From the NCBI GenBank assembly GCA_965218935.1, contig CBDCMH010000005.1, positions 248,001-312,000 on the forward strand: DNA of 64,000 nucleotides. Direction: 5' to 3'. The translations under genes were made by a program, and so were the position numbers. The stretch comes from JADFOI01 sp965218935 (GTDB lineage: Bacteria; Acidobacteriota; UBA6911; RPQK01; JADFOI01). Shown here in pieces: positions 36,124 to 43,745 of the stretch. The notes beneath the pieces are model-generated. The model made no database searches, was not told the origin of the DNA, and worked only from the letters and a program-made list of their open reading frames with translations. Every line of letters begins with the position of its first letter. Positions within the stretch are counted from its first letter, which is position 1.

Positions 36124-38133
36124 ATGATTAGCCCTATGCTTCTCAAGCGGATCGAGGAAACCGAGCAGCATTTGCGGCAGTTCATCGCCCAACATTTCGG
36201 AGTGGAGTTGAAACGGCTCACGGTGGAGACACCTCCCCGCACTGAATTCGGTGATCTGGCTTTTCCCTTCTCTTTCGAACTGGCCAAGACTCTTCGCCGA
36301 TCTCCTCGTGACATCGCTTCGGAGGTCGCAGAGAATATTGAGACTCCTCCCCACGTGGATCGTTTTGTAGCTGCCGATAACGGCCATCTGAATGTCTTTT
36401 TCAAGCGGGTTGCCTTCTTTCACGATCTTCATCGCTGGCTCCACAGCCCTTCGGCCGGACCCTCCGGTGAGAAGGTTATCGTGGAGCACACCAACATTAA
36501 TCCCAATAAAGCCGCACACATCGGCCATTTGAGAAATGCAGCTCTTGGAGACACGTTCGTCAGACTGTTGCGGGATCGGGGTCGAAGAGTCGAAGTTCAA
36601 AATTACATCGACAATACAGGGGTCCAGGTAGCCGACGTGGTTGTGGGCTTTCAAAACCTGCGCCAGGTGTCCTTCGAGGAGATCCAGTCCATCGCAGAGC
36701 CTTTTGACTACTACTGCTGGGATCTCTATGCAGAGGTCTCCGCATGGTATCAGGAGGAGGAATCACGCCTGAAACTCCGCGAGCAAACACTCCAGGAAAT
36801 CGAGAATGACGAGGAACCCACCCGGCAGCTGGCTGAGTACGTTTCGATGCGGGTCGTCTTCGCTCATCTGAAGACCATGCTTCGAATCGGAGTAAGATAT
36901 GAGGTTTTGCCCCGGGAAAGTGAGATCCTCTCCCTGGAGTTCTGGGAGGAGGCCTTTGGGCGGCTCAAGGAAAAAAAGGCGATCACCTATCGAGAAGACG
37001 GCCCCTACCAGGGCTGTTGGACCATGCAGGTACCTGGGGCCAGCGGTCAGCCCGATGAGGAAAAAATCATTGTCCGGAGCAATGGGACGGTAACCTATGT
37101 CGGCAAAGACATCGCCTACCAGCTCTGGAAATTCGGGCTGTTGGGGAAAACTTTCCACTACCGCCCACTTTGCCAATACCGGGACGGCCAAGTCACCTTG
37201 CCTACCGATGGCGGCCCGAACGAAGACACGGTCTGGCTCACGACCACTGAGCCCTCCCCGCATCACGAGCCCCATTTCGGCCAAGGCCAGAGCGTCTTCA
37301 ACGTGATCGATGTACGCCAATCTTACCTTCAGCGTGTGGTGGTGGAGGGCCTGAGAAGACTCGGTTTTAGCAGCGAAGCGGATCGCTCTGTGCACTTCAG
37401 TTATGAAATGGTTGCCTTGTCCCCCGCCTGCTGTTCGGAACTGGGTATCGAATTGTCAGAAGAGGAGCGCAGAAAACCCTATGTGGAAGTCTCGGGACGA
37501 AAGGGACTGGGGGTCAAGGCCGACGATCTGATCAACAAGTTGATCGAAAAATCGCTTGAGGAAGTCAATGCCCGTGCCAAAGATCTCACTCCGGAACAAC
37601 AAAAAGCAATCGCTCAGAAGGTCTCCATCGGTGCCCTTCGCTACTTTCTTCTCAAATACACCCGTAACTCGGTGATCGCCTTCGACTTTGCTGAAGCTCT
37701 CAGTTTCGAAGGGGAAACAGGTCCTTACTTACAGTATTCGGTGGTGCGTGCTCACAACATCTTTCGCAAGCTGGAAGCGGGCGATAGCGAATGGAATCTG
37801 TCGATCTGGGAAAAAGAACGTGAGAGAATGTGGGAAAATTCGAATTCCATTGCCGAACTCATCGAGGACAATGAAGTCTGGAGTCTCTTGCTTCAGGCAG
37901 CACGTCTTGATTCAGCCATCGATCAAACGGTTGCTACTCTGGAAATCTCACATTTGGCCAAGCATGCTTTTAATTTGGCCCAACAATTCAATCTGTTCTA
38001 TCATAAGTACCATATCCTCTCGGAAAGCGATCCGATCAAACAATGCTTTTATCTCACCATCACCGATGCGGCGCTTCAGGGACTTTTGAAAGGTCTCGAT
38101 TTACTCGGAATACCCGTACCTGAGAGAATGTAA
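36124..38133 (+). CDS. argS: arginyl-tRNA synthetase
   Basis: 669 residues from ATG 36124, which follows AAAGGGGGG at seven bases; the frame is open from TTG 36100. The N-terminal additional domain (Add1) is followed by the HIGH motif in NPNKAAHIGHLRNAALGDTF, the KMSK equivalent in VSGRKGLGVKADDLINKLIE, and the DALR anticodon-binding domain (QYSVVRAHNIFRKLE onward to LGIPVPERM). An insertion is visible around residues 230-270 relative to shorter bacterial homologues. The next gene starts four bases after the stop. Confidence 0.95.
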   Translation: MISPMLLKRIEETEQHLRQFIAQHFGVELKRLTVETPPRTEFGDLAFPFSFELAKTLRRSPRDIASEVAENIETPPHVDRFVAADNGHLNVFFKRVAFFHDLHRWLHSPSAGPSGEKVIVEHTNINPNKAAHIGHLRNAALGDTFVRLLRDRGRRVEVQNYIDNTGVQVADVVVGFQNLRQVSFEEIQSIAEPFDYYCWDLYAEVSAWYQEEESRLKLREQTLQEIENDEEPTRQLAEYVSMRVVFAHLKTMLRIGVRYEVLPRESEILSLEFWEEAFGRLKEKKAITYREDGPYQGCWTMQVPGASGQPDEEKIIVRSNGTVTYVGKDIAYQLWKFGLLGKTFHYRPLCQYRDGQVTLPTDGGPNEDTVWLTTTEPSPHHEPHFGQGQSVFNVIDVRQSYLQRVVVEGLRRLGFSSEADRSVHFSYEMVALSPACCSELGIELSEEERRKPYVEVSGRKGLGVKADDLINKLIEKSLEEVNARAKDLTPEQQKAIAQKVSIGALRYFLLKYTRNSVIAFDFAEALSFEGETGPYLQYSVVRAHNIFRKLEAGDSEWNLSIWEKERERMWENSNSIAELIEDNEVWSLLLQAARLDSAIDQTVATLEISHLAKHAFNLAQQFNLFYHKYHILSESDPIKQCFYLTITDAALQGLLKGLDLLGIPVPERM

Positions 38134-38136
38134 ATA

Positions 38137-39384
38137 ATGAAACTTCTCACCTTAGCCCGGGTAACGCATAAATTCTCTACTGCAGCGACGAAATCATCCG
38201 CCCTGCCCGCGCGACCCGCAAGCGCGGGTGCCCCCGGCCTCCTCAACGTACTGCAGAGAGTACGTTTGCGGTGGCCGACCCGCAAGCCGGTGCCCCCGTG
38301 CGCCTTGCCAGGTCGGCGCTTTCGCCACTTCGTGACGAGAACCTATGTATTACCCGGGCTAGTGCTCCTGCCTCTCGTGAGTCCCCTTCATCTGGCACAG
38401 GACGTTGATCCTCCTTTGACGGATCTCCTTACTGAGGGAGAACTTCGCGAATATCAAAGAAAGCCGAAATATCGCGATCGAATCGACTTGTTTCGAGAGG
38501 TCTTTGATCGTCGTGTCGATCTCCTGCAGAGATATATTCAACGAGGCCAGTTGGACGACACCGCTGATTTGCTGCAGAGTATTTCGGCGCTGTCCCATCA
38601 CACTGTCGCTGAATCCTCCAACGCAGGAAACGACAAGGATCTTCGCTCGACTGAAGTCAAGAAGCTGGAAATTCGTCTTCGCAACCTGATCGAAATAATC
38701 GATGACTTACGAACGACCGTACCTTTTGAGTACCTGGAGGGGTTCGAAAACACCATTCAAGCCTTGGCCCAGCTCCGAAAAACCCTATTGGCCCAGCTGC
38801 TGGGTGAAGATATAGTGAAGAATCGAACCGAGCGTGAGGAAGCCAAAGGAGAGCTGACCGAAACCCTGGCATCCTTATCGTTTCATCCTGGGGAACTTTC
38901 CGTTGCACCCCCCCCGGCGCGATGGCAGTCGAGAGATCGTTTCACTGATGAAGAGTACGGAAAACTTCAGCTGCATCAAGAATTGGAAAAGAGAGTCGAT
39001 GTCCTTCTGGAAATTGCCGAGGCTCGTCTGAAGGAGATCCAGAGAAGAATGAAGGGCGGGGAAGGGGAAGAAGACGAGGAAAATCCGCTGGAATTCCATA
39101 CCTATTGGGACATGGTCCATGCCTATCGGCAGGCCATTGACGGGATCATGATCAATATCGATGAAAAGGCCATTCATAAAACAGCCTCTGAAGATGATAT
39201 TCGAAAGTCCCTTGAGAAACTCAATAAAAAAATCCAAGAATTCATCCCCCAGTTGGAACCCATCAAACAGCTGGCCATCGATCGGAAGGATGAGGCCCTG
39301 TATCTGGAATGGGAGGAAGCCCAGAAAATCTCTGACATCGCCCAAAAGGGATCTCTTTATGGCTTGGGTGCTCCCGCCCAGTAG
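38137..39384 (+). CDS. secreted helical protein of unknown function, 5' end interrupted in frame by a MITE
   Basis: The open frame begins with ATG 38137 (GAGAGA nine bases upstream, in the argS end) and encodes 415 residues. Codons 7-75 are repeat copy 5. Removing 207 bp (the element plus one TA) yields MKLLTLVLLPLVSPLHLAQ, a clean signal peptide, so the ancestral gene was secreted. With the element in place, a GTG at 38332 would give MTRTYVLPGL joined to VLLPLVSPLHLAQ, again a plausible signal peptide, partly encoded by the element. The mature part (about 335 residues) is mostly helical, with a coiled-coil-like region from LKEIRRRMKG-type heptads near residue 300 to the C-terminus; no known family. 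Which start is used is unknown. Confidence 0.75.
   Translation: MKLLTLARVTHKFSTAATKSSALPARPASAGAPGLLNVLQRVRLRWPTRKPVPPCALPGRRFRHFVTRTYVLPGLVLLPLVSPLHLAQDVDPPLTDLLTEGELREYQRKPKYRDRIDLFREVFDRRVDLLQRYIQRGQLDDTADLLQSISALSHHTVAESSNAGNDKDLRSTEVKKLEIRLRNLIEIIDDLRTTVPFEYLEGFENTIQALAQLRKTLLAQLLGEDIVKNRTEREEAKGELTETLASLSFHPGELSVAPPPARWQSRDRFTDEEYGKLQLHQELEKRVDVLLEIAEARLKEIQRRMKGGEGEEDEENPLEFHTYWDMVHAYRQAIDGIMINIDEKAIHKTASEDDIRKSLEKLNKKIQEFIPQLEPIKQLAIDRKDEALYLEWEEAQKISDIAQKGSLYGLGAPAQ
38153..38361. repeat. MITE-like palindromic element, copy 5 (inside a coding region)
   Basis: 209 bp counting both flanking TA dinucleotides. Ends: TAGCCCGGGTAACGCATAA and its inverted counterpart TATGTATTACCCGGGCTA. The interior matches copy 2 (CTACTGCAGCGACGAAATCA, CGTACTGCAGAGAGTACGTT, CACTTCGTGACGAGAACCTA). 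One TA is the presumed duplicated target, so the net insertion is 207 bp or 69 codons, with no stop in the host frame. Confidence 0.9.
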
Positions 39385-39392
39385 GGGCTCAC

Positions 39393-40445
39393 ATGCCACG
39401 CGTCGTCGCCGTCGGCACGGCTGTGCCTTCTTTTTGCTTTGAGCAACAGGATATCCGGGAATGGGTCCGCCGGCATTTCCAAGCAAAACTCGAGTGTACC
39501 CGAAGCCTGATTGGCGTTTTTGAAAACGTCCACGTCCACAGGCGATTCTTCTGTGTCCCTTTGGAGTGGTTTGAACGCCCTCACACCTTTGCAGAGAAAA
39601 ACGAAGAATACATCCGCTGGTCAGAACGCCTGAGCATCGAGGCCATCGAGCGTTGCCTGGAAAAGGCTGATCTGGATACCCGGCATGTGGATCACCTGGT
39701 TTTTGTCTCTAACAGCGGGATGTCCACGCCCAGTATGGATGCCCGTATTATGAACCGGTTGGGATTCGGCACTCACACTAAGAGAACACCTATTTTTGGT
39801 CTGGGCTGTGCCGGAGGAGCTGCGGGGCTGGCCCGCTGCCGGGACCTCGCCAAAGGGGCTTCCGATCAAAGAATTCTTTTGGTCTCGGTGGAATTGTCCT
39901 CTGTCACCTTCCAGTCCACCGATTATCGGAAAAGCAACTTTGTGGCCTCGGCCCTTTTTGCAGATGGAGCCGCTGCTGCTTTGATCTGTGGAGATGCCTG
40001 TCCAGAGGAGGGCATCCAGATGGTGGATAGCATGAGTACGCTGTGGCCCAACACCCTTGATCTCATGGGATGGGATTTCAGCGAAACAGGGCTCAGTGTC
40101 ATTTTCTCAACAACGATTCCCAAAGTTCTGGACCAACACATCAAAGAGAACGTCTCCGCATTCCTCCACCGAAATCAGATCAGGCTGCAGGATCTCGATC
40201 ACTTTGTCCTCCATCCAGGAGGAGCAAAGATACTTCTTGCCATGAGGAAGGCGCTTGAGCTCAGCGAGGAAAAGCTCGACTCCAGTCGTTTCATTTTGGA
40301 ACACTTCGGAAACATGTCCAGCCCAACCATCCTGTTCATCCTGGAACATCTGATAAGGGAAAGATCTCCTGAAAAAGCCGAGCAGGGGCTTTGTGCCGCT
40401 TTTGGTCCCGGCTTCAGCTCTGAGCTAATCCTTTTGAGATGGTGA
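39393..40445 (+). CDS. type III polyketide synthase
   Basis: 350 residues. Homodimeric ketosynthase that condenses a starter (probably a fatty acyl group) with malonyl-CoA units to make alkylpyrones or alkylresorcinols. Catalytic triad visible: Cys near 139 in IFGLGCAGGAAGLARC, His near 274 in FVLHPGGAKIL, Asn near 307 in HFGNMSSPTILF; the spacing matches chalcone synthase. The C-terminal GPGFSSELILLRW has the family GFGPG-type loop. No methyltransferase or oxidase partner follows; downstream is a non-coding repeat-rich gap. Product unknown. Confidence 0.92.
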   Translation: MPRVVAVGTAVPSFCFEQQDIREWVRRHFQAKLECTRSLIGVFENVHVHRRFFCVPLEWFERPHTFAEKNEEYIRWSERLSIEAIERCLEKADLDTRHVDHLVFVSNSGMSTPSMDARIMNRLGFGTHTKRTPIFGLGCAGGAAGLARCRDLAKGASDQRILLVSVELSSVTFQSTDYRKSNFVASALFADGAAAALICGDACPEEGIQMVDSMSTLWPNTLDLMGWDFSETGLSVIFSTTIPKVLDQHIKENVSAFLHRNQIRLQDLDHFVLHPGGAKILLAMRKALELSEEKLDSSRFILEHFGNMSSPTILFILEHLIRERSPEKAEQGLCAAFGPGFSSELILLRW

Positions 40446-40459
40446 AGTGCACGAAGAAG

Positions 40460-40621
40460 CTGACCACCTGACCTCCTGACCAGGTCAAGGGGTTAGGAGT
40501 TAAGCGCGCCTCATGAGCAGAAAATAGAACATAGAAGAAAAAAATTCGTTTCGGATTTGGAATTTGAGATCTTGAATTTTCAGCCAGTCTGCCGGCTGTG
40601 GTCAGGGGGTCAGGAGGTTAG
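40460..40621. repeat. CTGACC/GGTCAG short-word repeats downstream of the polyketide synthase
   Basis: GCTGACCACCTGACCTCCTG and, about 130 bases on, GGTCAGGGGGTCAGGAGG form an imperfect inverted pair around an AT-richer stretch. Similar words at 52253-52312. The gap 40446-40636 holds no gene. Confidence 0.5.
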
Positions 40622-40657
40622 GAGGTGGAACGGCTTCTACAGAAGCCGTTCCACCTC
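40622..40657. repeat. 17-bp perfect hairpin overlapping the thiE stop codon
   Basis: GAGGTGGAACGGCTTCT (40622-40638), two-base loop, then its exact complement (40641-40657). The thiE stop (TAG, 40637-40639 on the minus strand) lies at the tip. No T-run follows on either strand, so it is not a standard intrinsic terminator; it could still stabilise the 3' end or be a REP-like element. Confidence 0.7.
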
Positions 40658-41269
40658 CCTGTGCACCCAGGTGATTCCGGCGGCTCCGCCGGCTCCGGTC
40701 TTGAAGACTTCCTCGAAATTGGACTCATCGATGCCTCCTATCGCGATCACCGGCGTCGACAGGGTCTGCACGGCTTCTTGAAGAGTTGGGCAGCCCAGAG
40801 GCGAACGATCCGATCGCTTGGAGAGGGGATCAAAGACCGGTCCCAGCAGGAGGTAGTCCACGGACTCTGCTTCAGCCCTTCGTGCCTCTGACAGTGTATG
40901 GACGGACTTCCCCAACAGAGCCTGCTTGGCTTGAAAACGGTCTCTGGCCCGTCTGGCCTCTCCAACGCCCTGGTTGGAAGTGAGATGAGCGCCGTCAGCC
41001 TCCTCTTCGAGAGCCATTTCAAATAGGGAGTTCACGAAAAACAGCTTGCCCGTTTCTCCCGCCAACCGCACCCCGTGTTGAATGAACACACGGTTCTTTT
41101 CAGCCGGTAGATCCTTTTCACGCCACTGCACGATGTCTGCGCGTGTCTGAAAGAGCAACTCCAGATAGTTCAACGGTTCCAAGTTGGGAAATGAAAGGCG
41201 GTTGGAAATGCCATAGAGGATGGGAGGTTGGAGGTTATGCTCTCCTAAAATATCGTTGAAAGTTCGCAA
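40637..41269 (-). CDS. thiE: thiamine phosphate synthase (ThiE/TenI family)
   Basis: 210 residues. Couples the pyrimidine and thiazole halves of thiamine. Seen: DIVQWREKDLPAEKNR, GKLFFVNS, DGAHLTSNQ, GKSVHTLSEARRAE, VDYLLLGPVFDPLSKRS, and PVIAIGGIDESNFEEVFKTG (phosphate loop). TenI (thiazole tautomerase) has the same fold; the complete QWREK/GPVF set favours ThiE moderately. Starts at TTG 41269 and overlaps the upstream membrane-protein gene by 35 bases; no ATG or GTG is available near the expected N-terminus (ILYGISNRLSF). Separate from thiSG at 15-16 kb. Confidence 0.85.
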   Translation of the reverse strand: MRTFNDILGEHNLQPPILYGISNRLSFPNLEPLNYLELLFQTRADIVQWREKDLPAEKNRVFIQHGVRLAGETGKLFFVNSLFEMALEEEADGAHLTSNQGVGEARRARDRFQAKQALLGKSVHTLSEARRAEAESVDYLLLGPVFDPLSKRSDRSPLGCPTLQEAVQTLSTPVIAIGGIDESNFEEVFKTGAGGAAGITWVHREVERLL

Positions 41270-41477
41270 CTTCCCAAGCCCCTAAGATAAGGTTTGCAAC
41301 ACCCAGCCCTGAGACAGCGCCTCGGAAAAAATCATTCAGGAGCACGACCCTAAGATAAGAAGAATATTGAAGCAGAAAATTTTGGTCCCAGAGGCGCATC
41401 CAAGGATAGACGAGAAGGAAGATCCCTACTTCAAGGCAGTAGAGGACATAGATGACAAACAGAACTTTGTTAACCAT
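41235..41477 (-). CDS. small membrane protein of unknown function
   Basis: 80 residues with two hydrophobic helices (VLFVIYVLYCLEVGIFLLVY and AVSGLGVANLILGAWEVA) joined by a basic loop. No conserved family recognised. It lies between rplS and thiE on the same strand and overlaps thiE, which argues that it is real and co-translated. No clear ribosome site before the ATG at 41477. Confidence 0.6.
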   Translation of the reverse strand: MVNKVLFVIYVLYCLEVGIFLLVYPWMRLWDQNFLLQYSSYLRVVLLNDFFRGAVSGLGVANLILGAWEVANFQRYFRRA

Positions 41478-41510
41478 GATAGCCGGGATTACAGGGAAAC
41501 CACTGAAAGA

Positions 41511-41855
41511 TTACAGCCTTCGTTCTTTGATCCGAGCCGCTTTACCCTTGCGCTCTCGCAAATAGTAAAGTTTAGCCCGTCTTACCCGTCCCCTTTTAAG
41601 CACTTCGATACTCTGGACCGTGGGAGAGTAGAGAGGGAAAATCCGTTCCACCCCGTAACCCACTGAAACTTTGCGGACCGTGAAAGTAGAACTCACACCG
41701 TTCCTCTTGATGGCAATGACCACTCCCTCGAACACCTGAATCCGGGACTTGTCTCCCTCTTTGATTTTCACATTAACTCGCACCGTGTCTCCTGATCTGA
41801 GTTCAGGAATTTCCCGGTTGATATATTTCTGTTCAACTTGATCCACTAAATTCAT
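41511..41855 (-). CDS. rplS: 50S ribosomal protein L19
   Basis: 114 residues, full length. Sits at the subunit interface of the ribosome. Signatures: IPELRSGDTVRVNVKIKEGD, RIQVFEGVVIAIKRNGVSST, FTVRKVSVGYGVERIFPLYS and RAKLYYLRERKGKAARIKER. Last conserved gene of the ffh-rpsP-khpA-rimM-trmD-rplS run. Confidence 0.98.
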   Translation of the reverse strand: MNLVDQVEQKYINREIPELRSGDTVRVNVKIKEGDKSRIQVFEGVVIAIKRNGVSSTFTVRKVSVGYGVERIFPLYSPTVQSIEVLKRGRVRRAKLYYLRERKGKAARIKERRL

Positions 41856-41863
41856 ATCAAACC

Positions 41864-42583
41864 TCAGTTTTCTTCAAGACCACTCGATCGATCTTCTAAA
41901 CAGTCGTCGTTCAGCAGATCCGGCCTCCTTTGTTGCGTTTGTTCCAAGGCCTGTTGACGCCTCCATCTTTGGATTCCTACATGATCGCCAGAAAGAAGGA
42001 TATCAGGTACTTTCCACCCGCGAAATTCTGCTGGCCTAGTATAGTGGGGAAAATCAAGAAGGTCATCCATAAAGGACTCCTCCAGAACGGAACTTCCCTT
42101 CCCTACCACACCTGGGATCAGGCGGCTCACTGCATCGACAACCGAACACGCTGCAAACTCTCCTCCTGAGAGTACGAAGTCGCCCACCGAAATCTCTTCG
42201 TCGGCCAAATAGTCTGCCACCCGTTGATCCACGCCCTCGTAACGACCGCAGATCAAAATAAGATGGGGCATCAAAGATAACTCCTTTGCCTTCTTCTGAT
42301 CAAATCGCTTCCCCTGGGGCGAGAGTAAAATCACATGGCCAGTGTCGCCCCATTTTTTCTGACACTGCTCTACAGCTCCAAAAATCAAATCCGGCTTCAG
42401 CACCATCCCCTCTCCTCCTCCGTAGGGACGATCATCAACCGTTCCTCTTTCATCTGGAGCAAATTGTCGCAGATCCACTATTTCCGTCTCAAGAAGTCCC
42501 TTTTTTCGGCCCTGGTTGATCATACCGAAGTCAAAAACTCCAGCCAACAAATTGGGGAAAATCGTCACAACGCTGATCAACAT
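41864..42583 (-). CDS. trmD: tRNA (guanine37-N1)-methyltransferase
   Basis: 239 residues. SPOUT methyltransferase that makes m1G37 and prevents +1 frameshifting. Seen: IFPNLLAGVFDFGMINQGRK, RPYGGGEGMVLKPD, LLSPQGKRFDQKKAKEL, the knot ICGRYEGVDQRVADYLADEE and ISVGDFVLSGGEFAACSVVD. Eight bases from rplS, ten from rimM. Confidence 0.98.
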   Translation of the reverse strand: MLISVVTIFPNLLAGVFDFGMINQGRKKGLLETEIVDLRQFAPDERGTVDDRPYGGGEGMVLKPDLIFGAVEQCQKKWGDTGHVILLSPQGKRFDQKKAKELSLMPHLILICGRYEGVDQRVADYLADEEISVGDFVLSGGEFAACSVVDAVSRLIPGVVGKGSSVLEESFMDDLLDFPHYTRPAEFRGWKVPDILLSGDHVGIQRWRRQQALEQTQQRRPDLLNDDCLEDRSSGLEEN

Positions 42584-42593
42584 ACCTATGCGG

Positions 42594-43100
42594 CTAAACT
42601 AATCCTGCCGGGAGGTCCACTTGGATCACTTTCTTTCCCACATCGACCTCCAGCACAAATTCCCGGACCAGCGGCACCATGAACTCCTCTCCGTCGGCCC
42701 TTGTCACGACCAAATTACACCCCGCAGCTCCCGTTTCAAGAACCCCGGTCACACCGCCCAGAACCTCTCCACTCTCCAGGACTTTGCACCCAATCAGATC
42801 ACAGTGGTAGTAGCTGTCTTCGGGAAGCGAAACACGTTGGTCTTCGTAAATCTGAACGTCACCGCCAATGAGCTCTTCAACGTTCTCAGGAAGATCACGT
42901 CCGCGAAACTTTAGAATGATCCTGTCTTTGTGAAACCAGTGTTTCTCGATTTTCTCCCAATACTCCTTTTCGTCATTGAAAATACGGACCTCATCAAGGG
43001 AGGAGAAACGCTCGGGAAAATCAGTCAAGAGTTCAGCTACAACTTCGCCCCGAAGTCCACGTCTCTTGACGATTCGGGCAATGCTGGCAAAACGGGCCAA
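42594..43100 (-). CDS. rimM: ribosome maturation factor RimM
   Basis: 168 residues. Binds S19 and assists 30S head assembly. N-terminal barrel ARIVKRRGLRGEVVAELLTD and RFSSLDEVRIF; C-terminal PRC barrel YYHCDLIGCKVLESGEVLGG, then VTGVLETGAAGCNLVV. The start is TTG at 43100, immediately after the khpA stop, with GGAG in the end of khpA; no alternative start fits the family N-terminus. Confidence 0.95.
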   Translation of the reverse strand: MARFASIARIVKRRGLRGEVVAELLTDFPERFSSLDEVRIFNDEKEYWEKIEKHWFHKDRIILKFRGRDLPENVEELIGGDVQIYEDQRVSLPEDSYYHCDLIGCKVLESGEVLGGVTGVLETGAAGCNLVVTRADGEEFMVPLVREFVLEVDVGKKVIQVDLPAGLV

Positions 43101-43331
43101 CTACTCCAGGATCTCCAAAACAAATCGCTTGCGGAGCTTCATCCCTGCAGCTCCCAGAAGGGTTCGGATGGAACGGGCCGTTCGTCCCTGTTTCCCAATC
43201 ACTTTACCAAGATCCGACTGAGCTACCCTCAACTCAAGGACCGTGGTTTGCTCACCCGCAACCTCACTCACAACGACCTCATCAGGACTGTCCACCAACG
43301 CCTTCGCGATCATCTCGACAAGCTCTTTCAT
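43101..43331 (-). CDS. khpA: KH-domain RNA-binding protein KhpA
   Basis: 76 residues, a single type II KH domain (DLGKVIGKQGRTARSIRTLL carries the GxxG loop as GKQG). Small RNA chaperone of the rpsP-rimM operon; in some bacteria it pairs with KhpB. Strong ribosome site CAGGAGGAGTT before the ATG. A 130-base gap separates it from rpsP; nothing recognisable is in that gap. Confidence 0.95.
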   Translation of the reverse strand: MKELVEMIAKALVDSPDEVVVSEVAGEQTTVLELRVAQSDLGKVIGKQGRTARSIRTLLGAAGMKLRKRFVLEILE

Positions 43332-43461
43332 AACTCCTCCTGTAAAACGAACTTGGATATCTGGGCATCCAACCGGCTCGAGCGCGTGTCATGTCCGGGG
43401 CTCAAAGAGCCTCATCAAGATCGGCAATTAATGACGCACGTCAACACAAGATCTTGTTCAA

Positions 43462-43704
43462 TTATGTCGACTGCCTGACTTTATTGATCAAGACTCTTAC
43501 GGTATTCGAGGGTTGTGCACCTTGTTTGACCCAATGTTCAATTCGGTCAAGCTCCAAGTTCAGTCGAACAGGCTTCAGAGCTGGGTTGTAGTAGCCCACT
43601 ATCTCAACGAATCGCCCCTCTCGTGCTTTGTGCTTTTCAGCAACAACAACTCGAAAATGAGGATCCTTTTTTCTTCCGTGCCGACTCAAACGTATTCGTA
43701 ACAA
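43462..43704 (-). CDS. rpsP: 30S ribosomal protein S16
   Basis: 80 residues, full length: LRIRLSRHGRKKDPHFRVVV, then EIVGYYNPALKPVRLNLELD and RIEHWVKQGAQPSNTVRVLI. The initiation codon is TTG at 43704 with AGGAG seven bases upstream. Assembly protein for the 30S body. Confidence 0.97.
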   Translation of the reverse strand: MLRIRLSRHGRKKDPHFRVVVAEKHKAREGRFVEIVGYYNPALKPVRLNLELDRIEHWVKQGAQPSNTVRVLINKVRQST

Positions 43705-43745
43705 TGTTCGCTCCTAATAATGCAGCTTATTCTATCAGAGAGTGG

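Noticed and set aside
40622..40657. intrinsic terminator of thiE
   Set aside because: Strong stem but no T-run on either strand.
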